Program-made: the position numbers and the translations under genes | Notes under the pieces: model-generated | Told to the model about the DNA's origin: nothing | Databases searched by the model: none | Seen by the model: the letters and a program-made list of their open reading frames with translations, nothing else | Shown: positions 52,255 to 62,331 of the stretch, one piece after another | Numbering within the stretch: position 1 is the stretch's first letter | How the letters are laid out: each line of letters starts with the position of its first letter | Assembly: GCF_014652415.1 (NCBI RefSeq) | Contig: NZ_BMYT01000005.1 | Span: 124,001-188,000, forward strand | Length of the DNA: 64,000 nucleotides | From: Affinundibacterium macrobrachii | Lineage (GTDB): Bacteria > Pseudomonadota > Gammaproteobacteria > Burkholderiales > Burkholderiaceae_D | Direction of reading: 5' to 3'

Positions 52255-52295
52255 TCAAGCAATCCGCGTGGGCACATAAAGCGTGCCCACCCTAC
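52166..52295. repeat. palindromic repeat family copy C (BIME/MITE-like, 130 bases)
   Basis: Perfect 13-base terminal inverted repeats GTAGGGTGGGCAC (52166-52178) and GTGCCCACCCTAC (52283-52295) bound the element. Each end also folds into its own GTGGGCAC/GTGCCCAC hairpin. It overlaps the end of the neighbouring gene and supplies its last codons. Confidence 0.75.
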
Positions 52296-52986
52296 CTAGC
52301 TGCGGTTCAAGCGCACGACGAACGGCCCCTCGGATGGAGGACGACTTGATCAACTTTGAAGCCAGAGCGGTGAGGCTATCTGCCTCTTGAGACTTCCCCA
52401 AACCTCGAAGGACTGAGGCGACAAGTTGCACCTCTGAGGCGTAGATGTGGACGTAGGCATCGCGAATGTGTGGGCGCTGCGCCTCGGGAAAGCTCTTGAG
52501 GTCTTCGACGTCTTGGTTTAGCGACTCGCTGAGCTGGACGATTCGATTCTCTGGCTGTGCCATATGACGACTGGCAAGGGAGAAGTCGCCAGCGGCAACT
52601 ATGGCCGGTAGAGCGAGCTTCGCGGAGGATTCGGCGAGCTGTGGGCTGCTGGCTTCGAGCTGGACGAACAGGGCATGGGTCTCCGCTGTGCTGCCGAGGT
52701 TCTCGTTTATTGAAATGACGTCGTGGAGCAGTTCGCGATCGCCCTTGCCAACGCGGAGCGCCTCAGCCTTCCTGTCTCTGATTTCAACCAGAACCTCTCT
52801 GGCCCTCGGATACTTTTCTGCAAGCTCCATCCAGTAGCTGAGGGCGAAAGACAGACGAACACCATACACCGAAGGCTGCTCTTCGAGTGCGTGATCATGG
52901 AACCAGACGTACTCATTCAGAGCCTCCTCGTAGCGGCCTTCGAAGGCCGCATTCCGGGTGGCAGTAAGGCGGTCGCTTGGGGTCAT
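52255..52986 (-). CDS. TPR-like hypothetical protein of atypical composition
   Basis: A 243-residue helical protein (FEGRYEEALNEYVWFHDHAL, RLSFALSYWMELAEKYPRAR, HALFVQLEASSPQLAESSAK) of the tetratricopeptide style. Its base composition is clearly more GC-rich than the neighbouring genes, suggesting recent acquisition. The last codons (GRVGTLYVPTRIA) are read from the right end of repeat copy C, so the present C-terminus is derived from the repeat. No named family is recognised. Confidence 0.55.
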   Translation of the reverse strand: MTPSDRLTATRNAAFEGRYEEALNEYVWFHDHALEEQPSVYGVRLSFALSYWMELAEKYPRAREVLVEIRDRKAEALRVGKGDRELLHDVISINENLGSTAETHALFVQLEASSPQLAESSAKLALPAIVAAGDFSLASRHMAQPENRIVQLSESLNQDVEDLKSFPEAQRPHIRDAYVHIYASEVQLVASVLRGLGKSQEADSLTALASKLIKSSSIRGAVRRALEPQLGRVGTLYVPTRIA

Positions 52987-53092
52987 GGTGCAGGCTTAAC
53001 GTGATTTAATTTTTATTTTGCAAAGATACCCGATAGCGAAGAATTTCGCAATCTGTTTCAAGTCTCTCGAAACCCGCATGTGGCTTGGTTGA

Positions 53093-53130
53093 ATTTGGTT
53101 ATACCTTATAAAAGTAAGGTATAACCAAAT
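53093..53130. repeat. perfect 16-base inverted repeat
   Basis: ATTTGGTTATACCTTA (53093-53108) and TAAGGTATAACCAAAT (53115-53130) are exact complements around a six-base loop (TAAAAG). No T-run follows, so it is not a classic terminator. It lies between the TPR-like gene and asnS and could be an operator, a recombination scar or an RNA hairpin. Confidence 0.8.
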
Positions 53131-53189
53131 CGAGAAAAGCTGCATAGATTTTCTACCAGATTTTCCCGTTTTTTTGAACCAACACAAAC

Positions 53190-53217
53190 AAAAAAGGGCA
53201 ACCAAAAGTCGCCCTTT
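53190..53217 (-). terminator. rho-independent terminator of asnS
   Basis: On the minus strand AAAGGGCGAC pairs with GTTGCCCTTT around a short loop, followed by a T-run, about 25 bases after the asnS stop codon. Confidence 0.8.
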
Positions 53218-53241
53218 ATCATTCAAACCCAAACCAAAAAC

Positions 53242-54642
53242 TTAGAACCGCACATTCCCCGGTGTACGCGGAAACGGAATCACATCTCGCACATTGCCCA
53301 CACCAGTGATGTAGGAAACAGCACGTTCGAAGCCTAAGCCAAAACCTGCGTGTGGCACTGTACCGTAGCGGCGCAGGTCGCGGTACCAGTAGTACGGTTC
53401 TTTTGCTAAGCCGACTTCTTCCATGCGTGCGTCTAATACGTCTAAGCGTTCTTCGCGTTGTGAGCCGCCGATGATTTCGCCTATGCCTGGGGCTAAGATG
53501 TCCATCGCTGCGACGGTTTTGCCGTCGTCGTTCATGCGCATGTAGAAAGACTTGATGTCTTTTGGATAGTTTTGCAGAACCACTGGGCCATTGACGTGTT
53601 TTTCGGCGAGGTAACGTTCGTGTTCAGATTGCAGATCGGTGCCCCATGACACTGGGTATTCGAATTTTTGACCACAATTTTGCAAGATATTGACTGCTTC
53701 GGTGTAGTCCATACGCACGAAAGGTTTGGCGATGATGTTTTGCAATTTCGCGATCACGCCTTTTTCTACACGCTCTTCGAAGAAGGCCATATCGTCGGCA
53801 CGTTCGTTCAATACTGCGGTGAACACATATTTCAACATCGCTTCAGCGAGGTCGGCATTTTGTGCCAAATCAGCGAAGGCGACTTCAGGTTCTATCATCC
53901 AGAACTCAGCCAAGTGACGGCTGGTGTTAGAGTTTTCTGCACGGAAGGTGGGGCCGAAAGTGTAAACCTTGGACAAAGCCATGCAATAGGTTTCCACGTT
54001 CAATTGGCCAGACACTGTCAAGAAGGTTTCTTTGCCGAAGAAGTCTTTTGAGAAGTCTGGCTTGCCTTCTGGTGTCTTAGGGAAGTTCATCATATCCAAG
54101 GTGGACACGCGGAACATTTCGCCTGCGCCTTCGCAGTCAGATGCGGTCAAGATTGGGGTGTTAACCCAGTAAAAATCTTGCTCGTGAAAGAAGCGGTGAA
54201 TCGCTTGTGCGATGGAGTGACGAGTACGTGCCACTGCGCCCATGATGTTCGTACGTGCGCGCAAGTGAGCGTTCTCACGCAAGAATTCCATGCTGTGCGG
54301 TTTTGGTTGAATCGGGTAGGTGTCAGGGTCTTCGACCAAGCCAAATACTTGCACTCTTTCTGCTTGCATTTCAAAACTTTGACCACCGCCTTGCGATGGC
54401 ACGATATTGCCTGTTGCAGCAAAGGATGCGCCTGCAGTTAAGTGCAAGACTTCGGCATCGTAGTTAAACAAAGTATTCGGTACCACGATTTGCAAAGTGC
54501 CGAAGCAAGAGCCATCGGTGAGTGCCAAGAAAGACACGCCTGCTTTGGAATCGCGGCGGGTACGTACCCAGCCTTGAACTGTTACGCTTGTGTCACTTGG
54601 GGCTTTGCCGTTGAGGACGTCTTTGACGCTGAAAGTTGCCAT
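53242..54642 (-). CDS. asnS: asparagine--tRNA ligase
   Basis: Charges tRNA(Asn) in the cytoplasm. I use ATG 54642 ([16 protein letters not shown]), with GGAG about eleven bases upstream, giving 466 residues. The N-terminal OB-fold ([20 protein letters not shown]) binds the anticodon. Class II motif 2 lies in [20 protein letters not shown] and motif 3 in [20 protein letters not shown], with [16 protein letters not shown] at the end. All expected parts are intact. It appears monocistronic, with a terminator downstream. Confidence 0.97.
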   Translation of the reverse strand: MATFSVKDVLNGKAPSDTSVTVQGWVRTRRDSKAGVSFLALTDGSCFGTLQIVVPNTLFNYDAEVLHLTAGASFAATGNIVPSQGGGQSFEMQAERVQVFGLVEDPDTYPIQPKPHSMEFLRENAHLRARTNIMGAVARTRHSIAQAIHRFFHEQDFYWVNTPILTASDCEGAGEMFRVSTLDMMNFPKTPEGKPDFSKDFFGKETFLTVSGQLNVETYCMALSKVYTFGPTFRAENSNTSRHLAEFWMIEPEVAFADLAQNADLAEAMLKYVFTAVLNERADDMAFFEERVEKGVIAKLQNIIAKPFVRMDYTEAVNILQNCGQKFEYPVSWGTDLQSEHERYLAEKHVNGPVVLQNYPKDIKSFYMRMNDDGKTVAAMDILAPGIGEIIGGSQREERLDVLDARMEEVGLAKEPYYWYRDLRRYGTVPHAGFGLGFERAVSYITGVGNVRDVIPFPRTPGNVRF

Positions 54643-55013
54643 GTTTTGTTTTCTCCAATTCGACGAGGATTTTTGAAAAGGCATTCCGTAATGCTATTTC
54701 AAGAAATTCTCAAGTGGCGCATATGATAGCTGTTTGCGCCGTTAAAACCAATTTTGTTGGTGTGTGATTTGCCTCAATTCGTATTGAGTTGGGCTTGGGT
54801 GTTGCTTTGTTTCTTGCTGTAGCTATTATTTCTGATGCTTAATAAATTCAGAAAAACCGCGCTCGTTTTGTTCTTAGGTTCCCTCCCTTTCAAGGGGAGG
54901 GCTAGGGTGGGGATGGGTTTTGGTCGTGCCGCGACGTTCACGATTTATCCAAACGAAACCCATCCCCATCCCGACCTTCCCCTTGAAGGGGAAGGAGTTA
55001 ATCCGCAGGACTC
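54643..55013. other. intergenic region with a large palindromic repeat
   Basis: About 370 bases between asnS and dut with no supported gene. It contains the inverted-repeat element at 54879-54996. Confidence 0.5.
54879..54996. repeat. inverted-repeat element (about 118 bases)
   Basis: The left arm (CCTTTCAAGGGGAGGG, then GGGGATGGGTTT) and right arm (AAACCCATCCCC, then CCTTCCCCTTGAAGGGGAAGG) are complementary over about 38 bases with few mismatches. Each arm holds its own short palindrome (CCTTTCAAGG-like). It matches the widespread CCCTCCC/GGGAGGG intergenic repeat style. Confidence 0.7.
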
Positions 55014-55463
55014 TTAATGCTTACCCGTACTACCAAATCCACCTTCACCGCGCTCACTATCGCCAAACTCGTCAACGATGTTAAAGCCGACTTGCAACAC
55101 AGGCATAATAATCAACTGCGCCAAGCGTTCCATAGGATTTAGCGTGAAGGCATTTTGCCCACGATTCCATGTCGAGATCATCAGTTGACCTTGATAATCG
55201 GAATCGATCAAGCCGACCAAGTTGCCAAGCACGATGCCGTTTTTGTGACCCATGCCGCTGCGTGGCAAGATCATGGCGGCGTAACCTGGGTCACCAATGT
55301 GAATGGCTAAGCCAGTTGGGATCAAGACAGTTTCGCCGGGTTGAATCGTGATGGCTTCGTCTATGCATGCACGCAGGTCAAGGCCGGCACTGCCCTGTGT
55401 GCCGTAGGCAGGGAGTCGGTCTTTCATGCGTGGGTCTAGGATTTTTAGATCTATGTTTTTCAT
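55014..55463 (-). CDS. dut: dUTP diphosphatase
   Basis: Hydrolyses dUTP to dUMP and pyrophosphate, limiting uracil in DNA and feeding dTMP synthesis. ATG 55463 ([13 protein letters not shown]) gives 149 residues; a longer frame has no start signal. The five conserved motifs of the trimeric enzyme are present: [38 protein letters not shown] and the glycine-rich tail GEGGFGSTG. It is the last gene of the core cluster, 57 bases after an unknown ORF. Confidence 0.97.
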   Translation of the reverse strand: MKNIDLKILDPRMKDRLPAYGTQGSAGLDLRACIDEAITIQPGETVLIPTGLAIHIGDPGYAAMILPRSGMGHKNGIVLGNLVGLIDSDYQGQLMISTWNRGQNAFTLNPMERLAQLIIMPVLQVGFNIVDEFGDSERGEGGFGSTGKH

Positions 55464-55519
55464 TATTTTGAAATTTTTAATGATGTCGAAATTGGTTCTG
55501 AAAATAAGAGAACAAGTGC

Positions 55520-56110
55520 TTAATTTATTTTCATGGGTGAGTTGTTGGTATTTACTTCGAATATTTCTAAACCGTTCTTGCACCAAAGGATGTATGTGCT
55601 GTGCCGTTCATCGGGGATAATCTGATCGACTATCTCATCGACCTCAGAAGAAGTTAACCACCCAATAACGCCTCGTTCATATGGAAGTGATTCGTGCAAG
55701 TGTTTTGCTAGTGATACAAACCACTCATGTACTTGCGGTTGCCAGGTTTGGTGATTTGAACTCTCAAAAGGATACCCGCCGACTGGAAAGAATTGTGCGA
55801 GCGAGCCCATTGGTATTCCTGCATATAGCCAAACGCCATCTTCGTCCTCAATAACTGAAGTACCGAAGGCAAATTTCTTTCCATCGTTCAGTTCAGCAAT
55901 GCCGAACCTCGCCTCTGTGTCATTCGTAGATTTCTTTACTTGAAGTTCTGGTTCGATTTGATTGCTTGTGTATGGCCCGTCAATGAACGGAAATTGCCAT
56001 AGTGTATTACTAATCTTGACCCTAATATTTTTTGATGAGTCATGAATCAGAATCAAAAGCTCGATGCTACCTCCACTCCATGCATCTGGTATCGTGAAAA
56101 CTCCCTGCAT
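55520..56110 (-). CDS. hypothetical protein inserted between coaBC and dut
   Basis: A 196-residue cytoplasmic protein. Its ATG (56108-56110) touches the coaBC stop codon (56111-56113), so it is co-transcribed with it. It has a beta-rich first half ([20 protein letters not shown]) and a conserved-looking [20 protein letters not shown] block, then a Trp/His-rich segment ([20 protein letters not shown]). I recognise no family. In most relatives coaBC and dut are adjacent, so this looks like a lineage-specific insertion. Suppressor-of-fused-like features are possible but unproven. Confidence 0.5.
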   Translation of the reverse strand: MQGVFTIPDAWSGGSIELLILIHDSSKNIRVKISNTLWQFPFIDGPYTSNQIEPELQVKKSTNDTEARFGIAELNDGKKFAFGTSVIEDEDGVWLYAGIPMGSLAQFFPVGGYPFESSNHQTWQPQVHEWFVSLAKHLHESLPYERGVIGWLTSSEVDEIVDQIIPDERHSTYILWCKNGLEIFEVNTNNSPMKIN

Positions 56111-57313
56111 TTAGCATTTGCTCCGTTTCGCAATTTCATCCACCAATTGCTTCGCCAAACTCTGCTTATCCGCCTTAGGCAAAGCCTGATGTCCCTTCGC
56201 ATCAAATAACACCAACTCATTCTCGTCTTTGCCAAAAGTCTGATGACCGATATTGCCAACTAAGAGGGGAATATTTTTCTTGATGCGTTTGGCGGCGCCG
56301 TATTCGAGTAGGTTTTCCGATTCCGCTGCAAACCCTACGCAGTAGGGCGCTTTGGCTAATGCTGCGACGCTAGCGAGGATGTCAGGGTTTTGGGCGAATT
56401 GTAGTTGTGGCGTATCGCTGTCGCTGGTCTTCTTGATTTTCTGAACGCTGGCATTCGCTACGCGCCAATCGGCTACCGCTGCTACTGCGATAAAAATATC
56501 TTGCGTATTCACTTGCGCCATTACCGCATCGTGCATTTGTTGGGCGGTTTGGACTTGTTGGCGTTGTACGCCGTAAGGGGCATCGAGTGCTGTTGGGCCA
56601 GAGACCAGTGTCACGTGCGCGCCCGCTTCCCATGCGGCTTGCGCGATGGCGTAGCCCATTTTGCCTGAAGATAAATTGGTGATGCCACGCACAGGGTCGA
56701 TAGGTTCAAAGGTGGGGCCAGCGGTGATGAGTACACGTTTGCCCGCCAGCGTTTTGCTTTGGAACGCGGCTTCAAGCTCTGCCAAGATTTGCGCTGGTTC
56801 TAGCATGCGACCCATGCCGACTTCGCCGCAGGCCTGTTCACCAGCAGCGGGGCCGAAGACTTGTATGCCGTCTTGTTTGACTTGCGCCACATTGCGTTGC
56901 GTCGCTGGGTTGCTCCACATTTCTACGTTCATTGCAGGCGCGATGAATAAGGGTAAGTGAGCAGGGCGGGCGATGCAGAGTGTGGACAATAAATCGTCGC
57001 AGGCACCATGCGCTAATTTGTAGATAAAATTGGTGCTGCAAGGCGCGATCAAAATGGCATCGGCATCGCGTGTCAGATCAATGTGCGGCATGTTGTTGGC
57101 AATTCGCGCATCCCATTGATCGGTGTACACCGTATTGCCCGACAAGGCTTGCATCGTCACTGGTGTGATGAATTGTGTGGCGCTCTGCGTCATGACGACT
57201 TGTACGGTCGCGCCGAGTTTGCCTAGCGAGCGGCAGAGGTCCGCAACCTTATAACAGGCTACGCCACCCGTTAAGCCTAGGACGATTTTTTTACCAGCGA
57301 GTCGGGAAGCCAT
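56111..57313 (-). CDS. coaBC: bifunctional phosphopantothenoylcysteine decarboxylase/synthetase
   Basis: Catalyses two steps of coenzyme A synthesis: ligation of cysteine to phosphopantothenate and decarboxylation to phosphopantetheine. ATG 57313 (MASRLAGKKIVLGLTGG) has AAGGAAAC upstream, giving 400 residues. The CoaC flavoprotein half has the decarboxylase signature APAMNVEMWSNPATQRNV and the catalytic loop ACGEVGMGRM. The CoaB half begins near KRVLITAGPTFEPIDPVRGI, then TNLSSGKMGYAIAQAA. It overlaps nothing; lspA lies immediately upstream on the same strand. Confidence 0.96.
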   Translation of the reverse strand: MASRLAGKKIVLGLTGGVACYKVADLCRSLGKLGATVQVVMTQSATQFITPVTMQALSGNTVYTDQWDARIANNMPHIDLTRDADAILIAPCSTNFIYKLAHGACDDLLSTLCIARPAHLPLFIAPAMNVEMWSNPATQRNVAQVKQDGIQVFGPAAGEQACGEVGMGRMLEPAQILAELEAAFQSKTLAGKRVLITAGPTFEPIDPVRGITNLSSGKMGYAIAQAAWEAGAHVTLVSGPTALDAPYGVQRQQVQTAQQMHDAVMAQVNTQDIFIAVAAVADWRVANASVQKIKKTSDSDTPQLQFAQNPDILASVAALAKAPYCVGFAAESENLLEYGAAKRIKKNIPLLVGNIGHQTFGKDENELVLFDAKGHQALPKADKQSLAKQLVDEIAKRSKC

Positions 57314-57323
57314 GATTGTTTCC

Positions 57324-57842
57324 TTATTTTTTGACGCGGCGTAATTCATCGAGAATAAATAAAGCCGCGCCCAAACAAATCGCGCTATCAGCCAAGTTAA
57401 ATGCTGCGAAGTGATACGTGTCTTTGTAATGGAAATCTAAGAAATCAATCACATGACCATACAGCAAACGATCAATCACATTGCCGATGGCGCCGCCCAT
57501 GATGAGCGCGAGTGACCAGCAAAACAGTTTTTGCGTCGCGTGTTTTTTGAGTAGCACGGTGATGACGATAGAAGCGATGACGCCAATCGCTGTAAATAAA
57601 TAACGCTGCCAGCCGCCTTCATTGGCGAGAAAACTAAATGCTGCGCCTTTGTTGTACACCAAAGTGAGATTGAAGAAGGATGTTACCGGATATAGCTCGG
57701 CGTATTGAAAGGCCTTCTCTATCGTGATCTTGGTGACTTGGTCGAGCAAAATCACAATGGCAGCTAAGCCCATCCAAACACCGAATAAACTGCCAGAAGA
57801 TTTAGGTTTGCTTGAGAAAGTGTTGGTTTTTTTAGTCGCCAT
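57324..57842 (-). CDS. lspA: lipoprotein signal peptidase
   Basis: Aspartyl protease of the inner membrane that cleaves signal peptides of prolipoproteins. The 172-residue protein has four membrane segments. The conserved set is present: LDQVTK (34-39), [16 protein letters not shown] (56-71), GNVIDRL (N121, D124) and FNLADS (D152); D124 and D152 are the catalytic pair. It is transcribed with coaBC (ten bases between lspA stop and coaBC start), and ileS lies upstream, so this is the usual ileS-lspA-coaBC string. Confidence 0.97.
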   Translation of the reverse strand: MATKKTNTFSSKPKSSGSLFGVWMGLAAIVILLDQVTKITIEKAFQYAELYPVTSFFNLTLVYNKGAAFSFLANEGGWQRYLFTAIGVIASIVITVLLKKHATQKLFCWSLALIMGGAIGNVIDRLLYGHVIDFLDFHYKDTYHFAAFNLADSAICLGAALFILDELRRVKK

Positions 57843-57865
57843 ATTTTTTCGATTTCATTTTTTAA

Positions 57866-58060
57866 CTCCCCTTTCTCGCAAGCGGGAGAGGGGACTTGTT
57901 CGTTCGTAGGGCGAGTGCAAGCTATGCTGCTCAGGGGCTTGGCGGCGCGGTTTGCACCGCCCTACATTTTTTTGTGGTCACTCCTGCGCAGACAGGAGTC
58001 CAGTGGCGTTCGCGGTACTTAAAAAGACACCGGATTCCTGCCTATGCAGGAATGACGGTC
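57866..58060. repeat. three different palindromic repeats in the lspA-ileS gap
   Basis: In 200 bases there are three unrelated inverted repeats: CTCCCCTTTCTCGC/GCGGGAGAGGGG (57866-57892), GTAGGGCG...TGCAA with TTGCA...CGCCCTAC (57906-57964), and CACTCCTGCGCAGACAGGAG with CGGATTCCTGCCTATGCAGG (57979-58050). All are of common dispersed types. They separate two genes that otherwise would be contiguous. Confidence 0.65.
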
Positions 58061-58062
58061 GC

Positions 58063-60963
58063 TTACGCGTACTTACGTTTTTCACCAGCACCAAACAAAT
58101 TGCTATTGCAACGACCGCACAAAGTTGGGTGTTCTGCATTGACAGCCACATCTGCACGATAGTGCCAGCAGCGTTCGCATTTTTGATATTTGGATGCGTT
58201 GACGACGACTGTTTCTTCAGCTTCGCTAGCGACTTGTTCGACGCTGGCTGCGGAAGTGATCAGCGCAAATTTCAAATCGTCTTCGAGGCTACTCAAGACA
58301 TTAAATTTATCGCCACTCGCTTTGATCAACACTTCTGCCTGCAAAGAAGAACCGATCGCGCCAGAGACACGCACTTCTTCTAATTGCTTAGTCACGTCAG
58401 CACGTACGGCTCGCAAACTTGCGTATTTCGCTTCCAAGGCCTCGCTGTTGGCAATGGCTGGCAGCTCGTAGTAAGTTTGTGTGAAGATAGTCTCGTCGCT
58501 GCCTTTGAACGCCTCTGCGCTAGCAAAACTTTCCCATGCTTCTTCAGCGGTGAAGGACAAAGTTGGTGCCATCAAACGCAACAAGCTTTGTGTGATGTGC
58601 CAGATTGCGGTTTGTGCTGAACGACGTGCAAACGATGTTGTGCCGCTGGTGTACAAACGATCTTTCAAGATGTCGAGGTAGAAGCCGCCCAAATCTTCAG
58701 AGCAGAAGGATTGCAATTTGCTGATGACTGGGTGGAATTCAAACTCGTCGTAGTGCGCCAAGATTTCTTTCTGCAATGCGGCTGTGTGTGCGATCGCATA
58801 TTGATCGATTTCGAGCAAGTCTTGAGTGGCGACGGCATCTTTGCTGAAGTCAAAATCAGAAGTGTTCGCCAACAAGAAGCGCAGTGTGTTACGGATACGA
58901 CGATAGGCTTCCGTCACGCGTTTCAAGATTTCATCGGAGATCGAGAGTTCGCCAGAGTAGTCTGTTGATGCAACCCACAAGCGCAAGATGTCAGCACCCA
59001 AAGTGTCGAACACTTTTTGCGGCGCGATTACATTGCCTTTGGACTTCGACATTTTTTTGCCTTCGCCGTCGACCACGAAACCGTGTGTCAGCAATGCTTT
59101 GTACGGCGCGTGGCCATCGAGCATGGATGCGGTCAACAAAGACGAGTGGAACCAGCCGCGATGTTGATCGGAACCTTCGAGGTAGAGATCAGCAGGGTAG
59201 GCAGATTGTTCTTTGTGAGAGCCGCGCAATACCGTGAAATGCGTGGCGCCAGAATCGAACCAGACGTCTAAGGTGTCGCGATTTTTTTCATATTGCGACG
59301 CTTCATCGCCGATCAATTCTTCAACCGTGATGTTTTGCCAAGCTTCGATACCTTCTTTTTCGACGCGCTTCGCGATCACTTCTAACAACTCTGGTGTGCG
59401 TGGATGGATCTGGCCAGTTTCTTTGTGCAAGAGAAAAGCCATCGGCACGCCCCATTGACGTTGACGAGACAAAGTCCAGTCAGGACGATTCGCGATCATG
59501 CCGTGCAAACGCGCTTTACCCCAAGATGGATAGAAGGCAGTTTGCTCAATTGCAGCCAAGGCAGTTTCGCGCAAGCTAGTGCCGCCTGCTTTTGGCGTGT
59601 TGTCCATACTCGCAAACCATTGTGAGGTGGCGCGATAGATGATCGGGGTCTTATGACGCCAGCAGTGCATGTAGCTGTGGTCAAACATCTTCAATGAAAA
59701 CAGCGTACCCGCTTCACGCAATTTGTCGCAGATCGGCTTTGAGGCTTCCCAGATCGTCATGCCAGCAAAGAAAGGCAACCATGACGCATAACGGCCATCG
59801 CCCATCACTGGGTTGAGCATGTCGTCATCTTTCATGCCATGCGCTTTGCAGGACAAAAAGTCTTCGATACCATAAGACGGCGCGGAGTGAACCACGCCAG
59901 TACCTGTTTCCGTGCTGACGTAGTCGCCCAAGTACACTGGAGACATGCGATCAAAACCTTCGTGCGTAGACGCCAAAGGATGTTTGAATTTGACCAGAGA
60001 TAAAGCTTCGCCCAAGCAAGTAGCGATGATTTCTGGTTGCAAGTTCCAGTTGGTGAAAGCAGCTTCGACCAAATCTTTCGCCATCAAAATCAAACAGGGC
60101 TCACCTTCACGCTCGGTTTTCACCAAGGCGTAAGTGATTTCTGGATGCATGTTCAAGGCTTGGTTAGATGGGATGGTCCACGGTGTCGTGGTCCAGATCA
60201 CGCAATAACCTTTGTGGAGTGGTAGTTTGTCTAAGCCGAAAGCTTTGGCAATTTTGGCGTTTTCTTCGCCGCCCACAAACGGAAAACCAACGTCGATGGA
60301 TGGATCGCGTTTGTTTTCGTATTCGACTTCGGCCTCTGCTAGCGCGGAACCGCAATCAAAACACCAGTTCACTGGCTTCAAGCCGCGATACACATAGCCT
60401 TTTTCAAGCAATTTGCCGAGCGCACGGATTTCATCAGCTTCATTACCGAAAGCCATGGTTTTGTATGGATTATCCCATTCGCCCAGCACACCCAAACGGA
60501 TGAAGTCAGCTTTTTGACGTTCGATTTGCTCTTCTGCATACGCACGCGCTTTAGCTTGCACTTCGGCGACAGGCAAATTTTTGCCGTAGAGTTTTTCGAT
60601 TTGGATCTCGATAGGCATGCCGTGGCAATCCCAACCAGGCACGTAAGGCGCATCAAAGCCGCCCAAGGTGCGCGCTTTTATGATCATGTCTTTCAAGATT
60701 TTGTTAACGGCGTGACCTATGTGGATGTCACCGTTCGCATACGGAGGACCATCGTGCAAAATGAATTTTGGACGGCCTTTGGACGCCTTGCGTACGCGTT
60801 CGTAAATTTTCTTCTCTTGCCAGCTCTTCACCCATTGTGGTTCACGCTTAGCGAGATCGCCGCGCATAGGAAATGGCGTTTCCGTCATGTTGACAGGGTA
60901 CTTATTTGCCTGATCTTTGGCTGGTTTTGCTGCTTCTTTTTTTGCTTGCTTATCGTTAGACAT
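58063..60963 (-). CDS. ileS: isoleucine--tRNA ligase
   Basis: Charges tRNA(Ile) in the cytoplasm. The 966-residue class I enzyme has [20 protein letters not shown] (HIGH at 81-84), the editing domain between the two halves ([18 protein letters not shown]), and the second signature [10 protein letters not shown]. The C-terminal zinc-binding end is [13 protein letters not shown] then [10 protein letters not shown]. All parts are intact. The first 25 residues are Lys/Ala-rich. It follows ribF and precedes lspA, the standard arrangement. Confidence 0.97.
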   Translation of the reverse strand: MSNDKQAKKEAAKPAKDQANKYPVNMTETPFPMRGDLAKREPQWVKSWQEKKIYERVRKASKGRPKFILHDGPPYANGDIHIGHAVNKILKDMIIKARTLGGFDAPYVPGWDCHGMPIEIQIEKLYGKNLPVAEVQAKARAYAEEQIERQKADFIRLGVLGEWDNPYKTMAFGNEADEIRALGKLLEKGYVYRGLKPVNWCFDCGSALAEAEVEYENKRDPSIDVGFPFVGGEENAKIAKAFGLDKLPLHKGYCVIWTTTPWTIPSNQALNMHPEITYALVKTEREGEPCLILMAKDLVEAAFTNWNLQPEIIATCLGEALSLVKFKHPLASTHEGFDRMSPVYLGDYVSTETGTGVVHSAPSYGIEDFLSCKAHGMKDDDMLNPVMGDGRYASWLPFFAGMTIWEASKPICDKLREAGTLFSLKMFDHSYMHCWRHKTPIIYRATSQWFASMDNTPKAGGTSLRETALAAIEQTAFYPSWGKARLHGMIANRPDWTLSRQRQWGVPMAFLLHKETGQIHPRTPELLEVIAKRVEKEGIEAWQNITVEELIGDEASQYEKNRDTLDVWFDSGATHFTVLRGSHKEQSAYPADLYLEGSDQHRGWFHSSLLTASMLDGHAPYKALLTHGFVVDGEGKKMSKSKGNVIAPQKVFDTLGADILRLWVASTDYSGELSISDEILKRVTEAYRRIRNTLRFLLANTSDFDFSKDAVATQDLLEIDQYAIAHTAALQKEILAHYDEFEFHPVISKLQSFCSEDLGGFYLDILKDRLYTSGTTSFARRSAQTAIWHITQSLLRLMAPTLSFTAEEAWESFASAEAFKGSDETIFTQTYYELPAIANSEALEAKYASLRAVRADVTKQLEEVRVSGAIGSSLQAEVLIKASGDKFNVLSSLEDDLKFALITSAASVEQVASEAEETVVVNASKYQKCERCWHYRADVAVNAEHPTLCGRCNSNLFGAGEKRKYA

Positions 60964-61035
60964 AGTCGTTTCGCTTCAATTTGAAATCTAAAATCGGTAT
61001 AAAAATATTCAGTGGGAGAGGACGCTAGGCGTCCT

Positions 61036-62004
61036 TCAAATTCGGTCTGTGGCGGAACCGTTGCGTTGCTTAAAATAGCTACGCGCTTGATCGGCATCAC
61101 GGTTGATGGCGGCGGTGAGTGTGGGCAAGTCCACATACTTTTCTTCGTCGCGCAGCTTTTGTAAAAACTCGACGTGGATGACCTTGCCATACGCATCTAC
61201 ATGCTGGTCTAGGATGTGGGTTTCGAGTAACACACGACCACTATCATCGACCGTCGGACGGACACCCATGCTGGCGACCGCAGGCAAAGGCTGCTCGCTT
61301 AAGCCATGCACTTGTACTACAAAGATACCCATCACAGCAGGTTTGTGATGCGCGATGCGCAAGTTCAATGTGGGGAAGCCCAAAGTGCGACCGAGTTTTT
61401 GGCCGTGCACAACGTGGCCAGAAATTTGATACGGGCGTCCAAGTAAATGTTTGGCTTCATCAAAATTACCCGCCGCTAAAGCAGCACGTACCGCAGATGA
61501 AGAAATACGTTCTCCATTGCGCTCGACAGTATTCATGGTTTGCACGACAAAACCAAAACGCTCGCCTGCTTCTTTTAATGTATGGATATCGCCAGCCCGT
61601 TTCGCACCAAAGCGGAAGTCGTCGCCGACCATGACTAGCTTGACGTGCAGGCCATCGACCAAAATCTTTTGGATGAATTCTTCGGGGCTGAGTGCAGCAA
61701 AATGTGCATTGAAGTGTTCAACAATCACTCGGTCTACACCAGCTTGATCGAGTGCCGACAAATTATCACGCAAATTCGCAATCCGACTTGGCGCTTTGGA
61801 TAAGTCGCCTTGCAATTGTGCAAAGAAAGCGCGTGGATGTGGTTCAAAACTCATTACCGCGGCATCGACGTTCAGACGTGTCGCGGCGGCGCGCAAATCG
61901 GACAACAAAGCTTGGTGCCCAAGATGTACGCCATCAAAGTTGCCAATCGCCAAAGCGCAGGGGGCGCGTGAAGCCGCATTGGGAAGTCCACGAAAAACCT
62001 TCAT
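61036..62004 (-). CDS. ribF: bifunctional riboflavin kinase/FAD synthetase
   Basis: Makes FMN and FAD from riboflavin in the cytoplasm. The 322-residue protein has the adenylyltransferase part at the N-terminus (CALAIGNFDGVHLGHQALLS, 17-36) with VMSFEPHPRAFF, and a flavokinase part beginning near YQISGHVVHGQKLGRTLGFP. RISSSAVRAALAAGNFDEAK is the ISSS motif of this class. It is 70 bases upstream of ileS on the same strand and starts the core cluster here. Confidence 0.96.
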   Translation of the reverse strand: MKVFRGLPNAASRAPCALAIGNFDGVHLGHQALLSDLRAAATRLNVDAAVMSFEPHPRAFFAQLQGDLSKAPSRIANLRDNLSALDQAGVDRVIVEHFNAHFAALSPEEFIQKILVDGLHVKLVMVGDDFRFGAKRAGDIHTLKEAGERFGFVVQTMNTVERNGERISSSAVRAALAAGNFDEAKHLLGRPYQISGHVVHGQKLGRTLGFPTLNLRIAHHKPAVMGIFVVQVHGLSEQPLPAVASMGVRPTVDDSGRVLLETHILDQHVDAYGKVIHVEFLQKLRDEEKYVDLPTLTAAINRDADQARSYFKQRNGSATDRI

Positions 62005-62331
62005 AGGTCTGAATTCTTAGTTAAATTGCATGTTTAAACCGATCTTGTGCCGCGATTCTGCGTGGCAAAAAAATGGATTAACAAAAACCTTTGATTATAA
62101 AGGTATTTAGCTCTGAACAAGCTTGTATTTGTCCGTTTTTGCGATGCAGCAGGATGCAAATCCCTCATTTGGATTCGACTTTGCATCAGGTAAGCAAAGT
62201 AATGCGCTTATCTAGCGTGATTTTCTATATTAAAACCTTTTAAGTTGATCTTAAAATTCGTTAAATTAATCAAATCTCGATAAATTTCAATTTTTTTGAG
62301 TGCTTTGCACGATTGATGATCGATGGTGAGT
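62005..62331. other. intergenic region between ribF and the cytochrome-like gene
   Basis: About 330 bases with no supported gene. It should hold the promoter of ribF. I looked for but did not recognise an FMN riboswitch structure. Confidence 0.4.

Noticed and set aside
54835-55017. Plus-strand frame across the palindromic element near dut
   Set aside because: The frame exists because the repeat lacks stops; its product is entirely repeat-encoded.
62005-62331. FMN riboswitch upstream of ribF
   Set aside because: I looked for the conserved multi-helix core of the FMN element and did not recognise it.
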